Part shown: positions 1 through 9,019 of the stretch, piece after piece | How the letters are laid out: each line of letters opens with the position of its first letter | Numbering within the stretch: position 1 is the first letter of the stretch | Assembly (NCBI GenBank): GCA_900321105.1 | Contig: OOHL01000002.1 | Span: forward strand, 1 to 64,000 | Direction: 5' to 3' | Length of the DNA: 64,000 nt | Origin: an uncultured Pseudomonadota bacterium | GTDB lineage: Bacteria > Pseudomonadota > Alphaproteobacteria > Rs-D84 | Made by a program: the position numbers and the translations under genes | Notes under the pieces: generated by a model | Databases searched by the model: none | The model's input: the letters and a program-made list of their open reading frames with translations, nothing else | Told to the model about the DNA's origin: nothing

Positions 1-55
1 AGGATTCTGTGAAACGTTCGGCACAATGAAAACCAAAAACTAAAAGGAAAAAATT

Positions 56-688
56 ATGGCAAGAGCTGGTGCAAAACGCAGCACACGTAAATTAAAAATT
101 GGCCGTTCTTTGGGTGTTAACCTTTGGGGTCAGGCTAAATCTCCATTTAACAAACGCAAATATAAACCAGGACAACATGGACCAACATCACGTGGTTCTT
201 CATCATCTGATTACGCAAAACAGATGCGTGCAAAACAGACTTTGAAAGGTTATTATGGCAATATTGGCGAAAAGAAATTCCATAAATATTATGCCGAAGC
301 TGAAAATATGAAAGGCGACGCACCTGAAAACTTGATTGGTTTGTTGGAACGCCGTTTGGATGCTGTTGTATATCGTTCAAAATTGGCCCCAACAGTATTC
401 GCATCTCGTCAATTGGTCAGCCACGGTCATATCTATGTTAACGGCAAACGCGTTAAAATTGCTTCTTATCGTGTAAACCCAGGTGATGTTATCACAGTCA
501 GCGAAAAAGCAAAACAAATGCCATTGGTCGTTTTGGCCCTTGAAGATGGCAGCCGCAATTTCCCAGACTATATCACAGTGGACAGCGCGAATTTCACAGC
601 GACATTCACACGCGTTCCTGCATTTGAAGACGTTCCTTATCCTGTTCAAATGCAACCAGAATTGGTCGTTGAATTCTATTCTCGTTAA
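56..688 (+). CDS. rpsD: 30S ribosomal protein S4
   Basis: Primary 16S rRNA-binding protein of the small ribosomal subunit. The 210-residue product is full length for bacterial S4. It has the basic N-terminal domain (MARAGAKRSTRKLKIGRSLG) followed by the S4 RNA-binding domain around residues 95-160 (LLERRLDAVVYRS, HGHIYVNGKRV). An AAAAGGAAAAA ribosome-binding site precedes the ATG. The N-terminus lacks the zinc-binding cysteines of the C+ type, so this is the zinc-free form. It ends at a strong terminator and appears to be transcribed alone or as the last gene of an upstream unit outside the window. Confidence 0.98.
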   Translation: MARAGAKRSTRKLKIGRSLGVNLWGQAKSPFNKRKYKPGQHGPTSRGSSSSDYAKQMRAKQTLKGYYGNIGEKKFHKYYAEAENMKGDAPENLIGLLERRLDAVVYRSKLAPTVFASRQLVSHGHIYVNGKRVKIASYRVNPGDVITVSEKAKQMPLVVLALEDGSRNFPDYITVDSANFTATFTRVPAFEDVPYPVQMQPELVVEFYSR

Positions 689-707
689 TGGAATTGATTC
701 TTTTACG

Positions 708-734
708 AAACCCCACTTTTGTGGGGTTTTTATT
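708..734 (+). terminator. Rho-independent terminator of rpsD
   Basis: Inverted repeat AAACCCCAC / GTGGGGTTT with a four-base loop, followed by a T-rich run. It sits directly after the rpsD stop codon. Confidence 0.9.
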
Positions 735-763
735 TTGATTTTTTAATATATCAGTGCTATAAT
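735..763 (+). promoter_or_regulatory. Sigma-70-type promoter for trpS
   Basis: TTGATT at 735-740, a 17-bp spacer and TATAAT at 758-763, placed just after the rpsD terminator and 25 bp before the trpS ATG. Confidence 0.7.
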
Positions 764-787
764 TCACTTGATACAAAGGTTATAATT

Positions 788-1780
788 ATGGATGACAAAA
801 TTGTTTTAACTGGGATTAAACCAACTGGGACACCTCATATTGGAAACTATATTGGGGCGTTAAAGCCATTGATAAAAATGTCGCAATCGCATAAAACTTT
901 TATGTTTATTGCAGATTTGCACGCATTGAATGCTGTCCATAATGCCAAAGAAATCAAACAACACACATATGAAATCGCTGCATTGATGATTGCGATGGGA
1001 TTAAATTTAGAAAATACAGTTTTATTCCGCCAATCTGACATTGATGAAATATATAAATTATCAAGTTTCTTGATGAATGTTACCCCAAAGGGTTTAATGA
1101 ACCGCGCACATTCTTACAAGGCATGTGTTGAAAAGAATATGGAAATGGGCGCAGATGTGGATACCGGGGTTAATATGGGGCTTTATACATACCCTATTTT
1201 GATGGCGGCTGATATTTTGCTTTATAATTCCGACATCGTACCGGTTGGCAAAGACCAAAAACAACATGTTGAATTTGCACGCGACATTGCTGGATATTTC
1301 AATAATTTATATGGCAAAACATTTAAATTGCCAGAACCAGTAATCAGCGAAGATGCTGGATTGATACCGGGACTTGATGGTCGCAAGATGAGCAAGTCTT
1401 ATGACAACACAATTCCATTATTCGCACCAAGTAATGAATTAAAAAAGAAAATTATGCGCATCATCACAGATTCAAAAACACCCGAAGAATCAAAAGATCC
1501 GGACACATCAACAATATTCCAATTATACAAACATTTTGCAAATGAATCTGAAATTGCGGCATTACGCAAACGGTTTCTGGATGGTGGTATGGGATACGGA
1601 ACTGCGAAAACAATATTGTTTGAAAAGATAGATTCTGTATTGTCCACGCCACGTGCCGAATACGAAAGATTGATGGCAAACACATCTGAAATCGATGCCA
1701 TATTGGCAGATGGTGCGCAAAAGGCACGATTTGTCGCATCAAAGACAATCGCAAAAGTTAAAAAGAAAATGTTGGGTTAA
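788..1780 (+). CDS. trpS: Tryptophanyl-tRNA synthetase
   Basis: Charges tRNA-Trp with tryptophan. This is a class I synthetase of 330 residues, normal for bacterial TrpRS. Near the N-terminus it has the TGIKPTGTPHIGNYIGA stretch, whose PHIGN is the HIGH-like signature, and near residue 200 it has the KMSKS loop (GRKMSKSYDN). An in-frame start exists at 719, but it lies inside the rpsD terminator and the promoter. The ATG at 788, with AAAGG upstream, is preferred and gives the canonical N-terminus. Confidence 0.96.
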   Translation: MDDKIVLTGIKPTGTPHIGNYIGALKPLIKMSQSHKTFMFIADLHALNAVHNAKEIKQHTYEIAALMIAMGLNLENTVLFRQSDIDEIYKLSSFLMNVTPKGLMNRAHSYKACVEKNMEMGADVDTGVNMGLYTYPILMAADILLYNSDIVPVGKDQKQHVEFARDIAGYFNNLYGKTFKLPEPVISEDAGLIPGLDGRKMSKSYDNTIPLFAPSNELKKKIMRIITDSKTPEESKDPDTSTIFQLYKHFANESEIAALRKRFLDGGMGYGTAKTILFEKIDSVLSTPRAEYERLMANTSEIDAILADGAQKARFVASKTIAKVKKKMLG

Positions 1781-1798
1781 ACCAAGGGGGATGGAGAG

Positions 1799-2539
1799 AT
1801 GAAAAAAACATTAACATTAACCGCTGGAATTATCGGCGTTGCCGCCGTACTGGATTTGATTTTTGGTGTATTTGAAAAACCAAAAGAAATTCGCAAAATC
1901 AATGTTAGTGGTGAATGTTTGACATCTGTTCCAAAAGACAGAACAGCAATCACTTTACGTGTGACAACACTGGATAAAAACGCGGCTGTTTCTATGAAAA
2001 AGGCAACTGAAAAAATTGCCGCAATTACCGAATATCTGAAAACAATTGATGTAAAAATGCAAACCACTGAATTCAATTCATATGAAAAAACCGAATGGAA
2101 TCATGAATTGCAGAAATCCGAAAATTTGGGGATCGAAACGCGTATTGCAATTGAAGTATCTGCAAAAAATCCAGAAATTATCGAAGGCGTCTTGAATAAA
2201 TTTGCAGGTGAAAGTGATGTTTATACAGAAAATCTGCGCATGTTCACCAGCAGCGAAACGATGAAACCTGCGCTTGATAAATGCTTATCGGTGGCATTGG
2301 ATGATGCACGTGCGCGCGCAAATGCTTTGGTCGCCGGTGATAAATTAAAAGCAGGAAAATTATTATCTGTGTCTTATGATAATATATCTTATAACGAAAG
2401 ACCGTTTGCTAATTACAGGTTGATGGCAGCCAAGGCAACCGGTGCCGCAATGGAAGAATCTTTCGATGCCGGCGGCAGCATTGTTGGAAAAGACACGGAA
2501 ATAACAGTCAGTGTATCTGCGACTTTTGAAATAAAATGA
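1799..2539 (+). CDS. SIMPL (DUF541) domain protein, membrane-anchored or periplasmic
   Basis: 246 residues with an N-terminal hydrophobic segment (about residues 4-25) that could be a signal anchor. It is followed by a SIMPL/DUF541-type domain: an INVSGECLTSVPKDRTAITLRV opening, paired repeats, and a C-terminal stretch with DARARANALV and a beta-rich end (VSATFEIK). Members of this family are periplasmic or outer-membrane proteins of poorly defined role. A strong AAGGGGGATGGAGAG ribosome-binding site precedes it. It follows trpS by 18 bp and overlaps xerC by 4 bp, so the three genes are probably co-transcribed. Confidence 0.8.
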   Translation: MKKTLTLTAGIIGVAAVLDLIFGVFEKPKEIRKINVSGECLTSVPKDRTAITLRVTTLDKNAAVSMKKATEKIAAITEYLKTIDVKMQTTEFNSYEKTEWNHELQKSENLGIETRIAIEVSAKNPEIIEGVLNKFAGESDVYTENLRMFTSSETMKPALDKCLSVALDDARARANALVAGDKLKAGKLLSVSYDNISYNERPFANYRLMAAKATGAAMEESFDAGGSIVGKDTEITVSVSATFEIK

Positions 2540-3450
2540 ACGAAATAATTGCTGAATTTGTTGATTATTTATTGAATACGAAAAATTATTCGGCGCATAC
2601 TGGCGCGGCATACGAAAGTGACATTCGCGACTTTACAAATTTCTTTGCACGATTTAATGACGGTAATGTTGAATTAAGTGATATCGCTAAATGTGATACT
2701 TTTTCTTTTCGTGCATGGATGGCAGATCGTGCGAAACGCGAATTAACACATAAATCAACAGCACGCGCGTTGTCTTCGCTGCGCACATTTTATAAATGGT
2801 TGGCACGATATAAAAACATACAAAATGATGCGATTGCGTTGATATCTTCGCCAAAGGTTGAACGCAAATTATCCAAAGCAATCGAAACAACAGATGTATC
2901 TGATATGCACGATGCAATTCGTGCGATTGATAACAATGAACCATGGATTGCGGCACGCGATTGGGCTTTGGTTGTGTTGATATTCGGATGTGGGTTGCGT
3001 ATAAGCGAAGCTTTATCATTAAAAAATATTGACGTTGCAAATGCACCAGATTCATTACGCATTATCGGCAAAGGCAACAAAGAACGAATTGTTCCTGTAT
3101 TGCCGGCGGTAAATACAGCGATTGAAAAATATATGAAAACTAATCCGTTTGGCACGCGTGGCGAAGATTCCCTTTTCCGCAGTGTTCGGGGGCTTCCCAT
3201 GTCGCCACGCATGGCGGAAAAAGTTATAGAAAACCTGCGCCATTATTTACAATTACCAGATTATGTAACACCACACGCATTACGCCACACATTTGCAACC
3301 GCCCTTTTGGCAGGTGGCGCAGATTTGCGTTCACTGCAAGAATTGCTGGGCCATTCATCGCTGTCCACCACCCAACTTTACACCAAGGTCAACATGGCGG
3401 AAATCATGGACGCATATAAGCATGCCCATCCATTAGCCAGCGAAGATTAA
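2536..3450 (+). CDS. xerC: Tyrosine recombinase XerC/XerD type
   Basis: Site-specific recombinase, most likely one of the pair that resolves chromosome dimers at dif. The 304-residue length is typical. It has a SAM-like N-terminal core-binding domain (about 1-90) and a C-terminal catalytic domain with the expected residues: Arg in GCGLRISEAL, Lys in IGKGNKER, HALRHTFA (His-x-x-Arg), LLGHSS and the tyrosine nucleophile in TTQLYTKV. The start overlaps the stop of the SIMPL gene (ATGA). XerC versus XerD cannot be settled without an alignment; the housekeeping context argues against a phage integrase. Confidence 0.9.
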   Translation: MNEIIAEFVDYLLNTKNYSAHTGAAYESDIRDFTNFFARFNDGNVELSDIAKCDTFSFRAWMADRAKRELTHKSTARALSSLRTFYKWLARYKNIQNDAIALISSPKVERKLSKAIETTDVSDMHDAIRAIDNNEPWIAARDWALVVLIFGCGLRISEALSLKNIDVANAPDSLRIIGKGNKERIVPVLPAVNTAIEKYMKTNPFGTRGEDSLFRSVRGLPMSPRMAEKVIENLRHYLQLPDYVTPHALRHTFATALLAGGADLRSLQELLGHSSLSTTQLYTKVNMAEIMDAYKHAHPLASED

Positions 3451-3451
3451 A

Positions 3452-3476
3452 AAAACCGTCCATTTGGACGGTTTTT
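3452..3476. terminator. Bidirectional terminator between xerC and the cold-shock gene
   Basis: AAAACCGTCC / GGACGGTTTTT hairpin with a CATTT-type loop and T or A runs on both sides. It serves the two convergent genes. Confidence 0.9.
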
Positions 3477-3489
3477 AAAAATAAAGATT

Positions 3490-3831
3490 TTATTTTTTCC
3501 AGAATGCAAACCCACGTTTTTCTTTCTTTTCTTCGTGCGCTTTGCGTTCTTCACGTGCGCGACGGCGTTCGGCGCGACGTTCTTGAAATCTTTTTGCAGA
3601 TTCTTCATCCCTTTGAATCAATTTCAAAGTTGTCACGGATAATTTTCCGTTGCGAACTTCTTCTTCAAATTCAACGATATCATTTTCATTCAAAAAACGA
3701 ATATCAGCAGCCTTTAATGCAGATGAATGAACAAATACATCATCTGTGTTTCCATCTTCGTTTGGTGTGTCTGGGGCAATAAATCCAAAGCATTTCTTGC
3801 CGTTATACCATTTTACCTTTCCTTGACGCAT
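3490..3831 (-). CDS. Cold-shock domain protein with basic C-terminal tail
   Basis: 113 residues. An N-terminal cold-shock (OB-fold) domain has RNP1-like KCFGFIAP and RNP2-like DDVFVHSSAL, so single-stranded RNA or DNA binding is likely. The C-terminus (about 75-113) is a highly charged Arg/Glu/Lys tail ending in GFAFWKK, which most CspA-type proteins lack. The start at 3831 is chosen because AAAGGA lies just upstream and the domain begins at once (MRQGKVKWYNG). RNP1 has Cys where Gly is usual. Confidence 0.88.
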   Translation of the reverse strand: MRQGKVKWYNGKKCFGFIAPDTPNEDGNTDDVFVHSSALKAADIRFLNENDIVEFEEEVRNGKLSVTTLKLIQRDEESAKRFQERRAERRRAREERKAHEEKKEKRGFAFWKK

Positions 3832-3960
3832 AATCGTATCCTTTCTTATGCTGTTAATGATTGTTGGAAACCGTATCAACAACCTTAATTCTATTTTACA
3901 TTAATATAGAAATAAAACGCAAGGAAAAAGACAGGGGATAAAATCTTATCCCCGCTTACC

Positions 3961-5367
3961 CTATTTTTTATAATACCTTTGTAATTCCTTCATAATGAAA
4001 TTAAAGAATTTACCCGCCATTGTATCGGTATTCACATTCCAATCAGAATATGAATATGGCATCGCGGATACCAATATAAAACGCGCCATCCAACGAAAGA
4101 TTCGTATTTCCTGATCCTTGGTCAAATGAGCCGGTGCATTTTGAACATAAAACACTTCGTTTTCAACGGCGTTATCTACCTTTTCCAATATAATATCTGT
4201 GATTTTTTGCGGATAATATATTGTCGATATCTTTGGGAATCCGTCAAACAACATATCTTCATTGCCAACACTGTATAAAATATTCCAACCAATTCTGTCA
4301 AACAAATCTTCGACACAGTCGCAAATGATGGCATTATATTTTTTCACACCTTCTAAATGCAAAATTTCCGTTTTGTTTTCAATTTGTGCCGCAGATTTTA
4401 CTTTCTTGGTTTCAGCGCGTCTTGATTGTTCATACGCGCCGTGGGTTTGATGTTCAAATTCAAAAAATGTTCGAACATTACAAATAATTTCCATTGGAAT
4501 TATTTTTTCAGCACTGCCAATGTTCAATATCAATTTAGCATCACGATAACCACGCGGATTAGTTATATCAAAGAACTTATCACGCACCGCGATAATTTTA
4601 TCAGGCCACATATTGCAAATGCGTTCAATAAACGTACGTGCCTGGGGCACCAAATCAAATAAACATTTTATGCGCCAAACGTCTTCCAATCGCGCATAAG
4701 GCGTGCGAACTTTGTCCAATGCACGAACTAATTCAGCAGAAATCTTTTCGTGTCCAGAACCGATTATTCGCAAAACACTTGCAGAAGCATCTGTGATAAA
4801 AGATTTTTCAAATGTTTCATGTATTTTATCGGATACTGCACGCGCCGATGCGATACGTTCTGTGCGCGCAATTACATCATACGCAGTTTGAGCCACTTCG
4901 TTCACATAATCGTTATAATATTTGCCTGTAATTTTATCAATCGCGCGCGAAACACTTTTTTGTGCACCAACAATAACCGTGACGATTGATGACACAGCCA
5001 AATCAATTTGATGTCCATGTGTTGATACAAAAAACTGATTACGCATTGGATCTTCATCAAGACGGTGATTTACCAAATACGGTTCCAATGGATTAATATC
5101 TGAAATTGTTATTGGCGAATTTATCGCACAATCATTTTCATAATCATACGCATGCACAGCCGCCTTGGGCGCACCAAAACATTTGCCAATAGTCAAGAAA
5201 ACTTCACGGAACCAATCCATTGAATCCGTATAAAGATTAACCAGATAATCATGCGTTGCAGCATCTATACGACCAGACTTAAACGCATCTTCGACGATGC
5301 TTAAATTCTTTTCGTCATGCAATTTAGTTGCGGCAAAAACATCTATGTCGTCAATTGTGGATGACAT
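3961..5367 (-). CDS. Uncharacterised protein with a RelA/SpoT-like nucleotidyltransferase fold
   Basis: 468 residues, not recognised over most of its length. Residues about 200-320 carry a pattern recalling the (p)ppGpp synthetase domain: a RxPYARLEDVWRIK segment, an Arg/Asp-containing VRDKFFDITNP, GYRDAK (273-278), a hydrophobic MEIIC strand (292-296) and FEHQTHGAYE (304-313). RelA/SpoT proteins have comparable DY-npk-GYrs-H, vEIQIRT and aE--H-Y elements. There is no HD hydrolase or TGS domain. It starts 14 bp after lysS with AAAGGA upstream, so it is probably co-transcribed with lysS. Nucleotide synthesis is inference; it could be a catalytically altered relative. Confidence 0.45.
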   Translation of the reverse strand: MSSTIDDIDVFAATKLHDEKNLSIVEDAFKSGRIDAATHDYLVNLYTDSMDWFREVFLTIGKCFGAPKAAVHAYDYENDCAINSPITISDINPLEPYLVNHRLDEDPMRNQFFVSTHGHQIDLAVSSIVTVIVGAQKSVSRAIDKITGKYYNDYVNEVAQTAYDVIARTERIASARAVSDKIHETFEKSFITDASASVLRIIGSGHEKISAELVRALDKVRTPYARLEDVWRIKCLFDLVPQARTFIERICNMWPDKIIAVRDKFFDITNPRGYRDAKLILNIGSAEKIIPMEIICNVRTFFEFEHQTHGAYEQSRRAETKKVKSAAQIENKTEILHLEGVKKYNAIICDCVEDLFDRIGWNILYSVGNEDMLFDGFPKISTIYYPQKITDIILEKVDNAVENEVFYVQNAPAHLTKDQEIRIFRWMARFILVSAMPYSYSDWNVNTDTMAGKFFNFIMKELQRYYKK

Positions 5368-5381
5368 AATTTATCCTTTCG

Positions 5382-6848
5382 TTATTTCATAATCGGGAAC
5401 AATATAACATCACGTGCGGTCGGCTGATTAAACACAATCATCGCCAATCTGTCGATACCCATACCAACGCCAGAAATTGGTGGAAAACCATGTTCCATAG
5501 CACGCACAAAGTCATTGTCTGGATTAAATGCTTCTTCTTCGCCACCGGCTATATTTTTAGCCTGTTCTTCAAATGCCGCCAATTGTTGCATTGGATTAAC
5601 TAATTCTGAATAGCCCTTGCATAATTCGCCACCGGCAACCAATAATTGATACATATCCAATCTGCGATCATCTTCGTCATTATGACGCGCAAGTGGTACC
5701 ATATATGTTGGATAATTATAAAGGAATGTTGGTTGAACAATTTGATTGCGGATTTTGCGTTTATAGACATAATCAACCAATGTTGGAATCGATTTTAAAT
5801 CATCTAATTCACCGACTGGGAACATGCCGTTGTCATATAATTGTTTACGCAATTTATCAACATCGTCAAAATCTAAAATGCTGCACCCAAACAATTCATT
5901 CATTTTTGCGGTATAATCTATCATTTCATATTTTGAAAAATCTAACATAGTGCCCTGGTATTCAATTTGTAATGTACCACGTGCCTTTTGAATCAATTCT
6001 TGAACCATTTGCCATGTGAAATCTATGTTGCGTTTGTAATCCCAATATGCCGCATACCATTCAATCATTGTGAATTCTTGAAGGTGCATTGCATCCATCC
6101 CTTCATTACGGAAATCTTTGGCAACTTCATAAACACGATCAAAACCTGCACCAATTGCCTGTTTCAAGAATAATTCAGGTGAAATACGCAATTGAAAATC
6201 TGCATCCAAAGCATTGTGGTGTGTTGTAAATGGCTTTGCCGCCGCACCAGATGCGATGTTTTGCATAATTGGTGTTTCAATTTCCAAAAATCCGTTTCGA
6301 TTCATAAATTCACGTAAATTATGGGTCATTTTAAAACGACCAAGCAACGCATCACGTGCTTCTGGATTAGAAATTATATCTAAATATCTTTGACGATAAC
6401 GTGTTTCTGTATCTGTTAAACCATGATATTTTTCAGGTAATGGTCGCAAAGCCTTGGCCAAGATTTCATAATTCGATACACGAACAGTCAATTCACCTGC
6501 GGTTGTATGATAAAGCGTTCCTGAGATACCAATAAAATCACCAAGGTCAACATTGGCTTTCATAAACTTATAATTTTCTTCGCCCAATTCTTCGCGTGAC
6601 ATAGAAAATTGAATTTCGCCTTCGATATCATAAATACGGCCAAACATTAATTTACCCAACCAACGCAGTGCTGTCACACGACCTGCCAATTTAACAGATG
6701 TTTCATCCGCTAATTCGCGCGCTTCAGATATTTTATGAGAACGTTCAAATTTATCTTTCCAAACAACACCATCACGTTGTTTAATATTTTCAACCTTTTG
6801 CAAGCGCGCGGTTAATTCGTTTGTAGATATATTTGTGTTTTCTGACAT
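5382..6848 (-). CDS. lysS: Lysyl-tRNA synthetase, class II
   Basis: 488 residues, full length for class II LysRS. It has an N-terminal OB-fold anticodon-binding domain (about 55-165: VKLAGRVTALRWLGKLMFGRI), then the catalytic core with RYRQRYLD, motif 2 (RISPELFLKQAIGAGFDRVYEVAKDFRNE region) and motif 3 (GVGMGIDRLAMIV). It lies downstream of the tRNA-Gly terminator and upstream of the RelA/SpoT-like gene. Confidence 0.97.
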   Translation of the reverse strand: MSENTNISTNELTARLQKVENIKQRDGVVWKDKFERSHKISEARELADETSVKLAGRVTALRWLGKLMFGRIYDIEGEIQFSMSREELGEENYKFMKANVDLGDFIGISGTLYHTTAGELTVRVSNYEILAKALRPLPEKYHGLTDTETRYRQRYLDIISNPEARDALLGRFKMTHNLREFMNRNGFLEIETPIMQNIASGAAAKPFTTHHNALDADFQLRISPELFLKQAIGAGFDRVYEVAKDFRNEGMDAMHLQEFTMIEWYAAYWDYKRNIDFTWQMVQELIQKARGTLQIEYQGTMLDFSKYEMIDYTAKMNELFGCSILDFDDVDKLRKQLYDNGMFPVGELDDLKSIPTLVDYVYKRKIRNQIVQPTFLYNYPTYMVPLARHNDEDDRRLDMYQLLVAGGELCKGYSELVNPMQQLAAFEEQAKNIAGGEEEAFNPDNDFVRAMEHGFPPISGVGMGIDRLAMIVFNQPTARDVILFPIMK

Positions 6849-6872
6849 TTTTTGGCCTTTTGTTGTTTAATT

Positions 6873-6901
6873 TAAAAAACGGACGCAGAAAAGTGCGTCC
6901 G
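6873..6901 (-). terminator. Terminator downstream of tRNA-Gly
   Basis: CGGACGCA / TGCGTCCG hairpin followed on the minus strand by a T run. It ends transcription from the tRNA before lysS begins. Confidence 0.85.
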
Positions 6902-6998
6902 TCACAATTGTTTGGATGGTCGCACCTTTAATTAAAAAAACGTTTCATGTTTAATTTCATTGCTTAACCAATCCCTTGGTGTTTTGCACCTTAAACTC

Positions 6999-7075
6999 TG
7001 GTGCGAGCAAAGGGGCTCGAACCCTCGACCTCAACCTTGGCAAGGTTGCGCTCTAGCCAACTGAGCTACGCTCGC
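6999..7075 (-). tRNA. tRNA-Gly (GCC)
   Basis: 77-nt cloverleaf read on the minus strand. The acceptor stem is GCGAGCG / TGCTCGC. The D-arm is GCTCAGTTGGCTAGAGC. The anticodon arm is CAACC-TTGCCAA-GGTTG, giving anticodon GCC. The T-arm is GAGGGTTCGAGCCCCTT, discriminator A. The 3' CCA is encoded. Confidence 0.96.
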
Positions 7076-7130
7076 ATTGCGTGACTTATATTGACATAGT
7101 TTTTTAATTATTGCAAGTATTTTTTTATTT

Positions 7131-7508
7131 TTAACGCACATGCGCGTTATTTCCTGAAATTCCTGTGATCTGAGCCATCAATTCTGCGGTATCAGCAAGA
7201 AAACGTTGCTTGGCCATTAACATATTATCATACATTTCTGGGTGTTTCATAACAGATTTCATCGCTTTTGAAGGAACTATGTCTTTTGACATGTTGTACA
7301 CCCTTTTGAACAAATCTGCATCCCCCAATCTGGTGACATTTACTAAAATAAAATACGCACAATCAAACAGTTCTTTGACCAAAGAATCTTGGACATCGCT
7401 AAGATTTGATTGACCAGAATTAACCAGACGCAACATCAGTTTTTTTGACACAAAAACACTGAACATTTCGTTAATTTGTTGTTTTGTTGGTTTTGCCGGT
7501 CTTGACAT
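7131..7508 (-). CDS. Hypothetical protein
   Basis: 125 residues, not recognised. It is predicted to be soluble and largely helical, with a basic N-terminus (MSRPAKPTKQQ) and no signal peptide or membrane segment. It lies 26 bp downstream of the small lipoprotein gene on the same strand and could be its partner, but nothing in the sequence indicates a function. Confidence 0.6.
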   Translation of the reverse strand: MSRPAKPTKQQINEMFSVFVSKKLMLRLVNSGQSNLSDVQDSLVKELFDCAYFILVNVTRLGDADLFKRVYNMSKDIVPSKAMKSVMKHPEMYDNMLMAKQRFLADTAELMAQITGISGNNAHVR

Positions 7509-7534
7509 TTGTTTAACCTTTTGATTTGCGATTT

Positions 7535-7900
7535 TTATCTGACCTTGCCAGAAAATAATTCTTGTTTTTTTGCTTCAAATTGTTTTTTACGAATTCTGAC
7601 ATTAATGCTGTCATTATCATAATAAACAACAGTTCGCATACTAGGAGCCAAAACCAAATCATCGTAATAAGGCGATTTTATCCATAATGTATCGCCTGGT
7701 ATAAGATTTTCTAATATTTTTCTGACTTGTTTTGTATCAGACACCATCAATATTCTTTCTTGATTAGTTTCAACATCTGTAAGTAATATTCCTTTGTCTG
7801 CAACATTTTTTACTATATTTACATGACTTGCAGATACGGCACAACCCGTCATCAACAACACAAACATCGCCAAAGATAATATTTTTCTATCATATTTCAT
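7535..7900 (-). CDS. Small predicted lipoprotein
   Basis: 121 residues with a type II signal peptide: a basic start (MKYDRK), a hydrophobic core and a lipobox LMTGC, with Cys near residue 20. The mature part has the order ...PGDTLWIKSPYY...YYDNDSINVRIRKK. This resembles the C-terminal part of the protein at 15165-15716 (GDTVIFVSPNY...LNKDSIIMRTKK), so the two may be paralogues. It is probably membrane-tethered; function unknown. Confidence 0.65.
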   Translation of the reverse strand: MKYDRKILSLAMFVLLMTGCAVSASHVNIVKNVADKGILLTDVETNQERILMVSDTKQVRKILENLIPGDTLWIKSPYYDDLVLAPSMRTVVYYDNDSINVRIRKKQFEAKKQELFSGKVR

Positions 7901-7962
7901 TAAATCATCTCTTTTTATCCTATATTATAGACCAAAAACACTTATTGTCAACTAATTATTAC

Positions 7963-7992
7963 AAAAAAACACCACCCTTTTGGGCGGTGTTA
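7963..7992 (-). terminator. Terminator of the 8002-8985 gene
   Basis: AACACCACCC / GGGCGGTGTT hairpin with a TTTT loop and, on the minus strand, a following T run. Confidence 0.85.
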
Positions 7993-8001
7993 ATTAATAT
8001 T

Positions 8002-8985
8002 TTAGAACCATTTCCATGGCTGAAAGGCCTTTAATAATCCTAACACCGTACGTTTATCTGCAAATGTATGGCCACAACGTGGACAAACCAAGAAAGGTTT
8101 CAAGAATAATTTAACACGGCTGAACGCGATAAACCAGATTATAAAACCAACCGTCCAGGCCGCAATTACCAGTCCCCATGCAACATAGTTAAAATATTTG
8201 TTAACTGTGCTGGTTAATATTTGAACAACGCCCAGGTTTGATTTTTCCAAATCATTATAAATTTTCACAGCCACAGGCCAACTGGATGGACGCCATGGAT
8301 AAACATGTTTTATACCATAATTTGTTAACAATGTTGTACCCAAACCACCAGAATTTTTATCCAGTTGTTTTTTGATTGCTTCATCAATCATTTTATCAAC
8401 TTCGGTTTGTGATACCTTTACTAATTCTGTTTTTACAGAATCCAGTTTTTTGTTAACCTGGTCTGCAACCGCATCAACCTTTGCGATACCCTTATCAGTT
8501 GTTGCGACTGCCTTATTTGTTTCATTTACGGCCTTGTCTATTTCGCCGGTTTTTATACCGAATTTATTAGCCAGGCCTGTTATTTTTGAAACTTTTTCCG
8601 TTTCTTGTTTTACTTTATTCGTTTGTTGTTTTGCTTTGGCTGTTGTGTCTGTCACTTTATCAACGCCACTTTCAACAATTTTAACTTTTTCAATCGCGAT
8701 ACCAATTGGTTTTTCCAGGTTTATAGCACCCTTGATACCATTTAATAATTTCTGATATTGTTCTTGAATATTTCTTTGCAAATCAAAGAACATAGATACA
8801 ACCATAGATTTTTTAATTGGTCCTGAATAAGTATTTTTGATGTGTAATGGATACCACGCAACAAAAGCAATCCAAATAATTGAAATAACCGCAAATATGC
8901 GTTTTGTAGTTGTAATAACAGATGTTTTTTTGGCGACCGTTTTTGCGCCCCCCATATCAATAACTTCGATTTGTTTTTTTGCCAT
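8002..8985 (-). CDS. Two-TM membrane protein with long coiled-coil and C-terminal CxxC
   Basis: 327 residues, family not recognised. A first membrane segment lies at about 28-46 (RIFAVISIIWIAFVAW). A Lys/Thr/Val-rich region predicted as coiled coil spans about 95-205, with repeated VDKV/TDK/NKAV units. A second membrane segment lies at about 268-292 (WGLVIAAWTVGFIIWFI). Near the C-terminus is CPRCGHTF, a half zinc-ribbon. The coiled coil is probably periplasmic and both ends cytoplasmic. AAAGGAGAT precedes the start. It follows the tandem small-gene cluster by 34 bp. Confidence 0.65.
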   Translation of the reverse strand: MAKKQIEVIDMGGAKTVAKKTSVITTTKRIFAVISIIWIAFVAWYPLHIKNTYSGPIKKSMVVSMFFDLQRNIQEQYQKLLNGIKGAINLEKPIGIAIEKVKIVESGVDKVTDTTAKAKQQTNKVKQETEKVSKITGLANKFGIKTGEIDKAVNETNKAVATTDKGIAKVDAVADQVNKKLDSVKTELVKVSQTEVDKMIDEAIKKQLDKNSGGLGTTLLTNYGIKHVYPWRPSSWPVAVKIYNDLEKSNLGVVQILTSTVNKYFNYVAWGLVIAAWTVGFIIWFIAFSRVKLFLKPFLVCPRCGHTFADKRTVLGLLKAFQPWKWF

Positions 8986-9019
8986 TAAAATCTCCTTTCT
9001 TTTCCAATGATATTAAAAA

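Noticed and set aside
719..787. Upstream in-frame start for trpS
   Set aside because: It overlaps the rpsD terminator and the promoter; the ATG at 788 has a ribosome-binding site and the canonical N-terminus.
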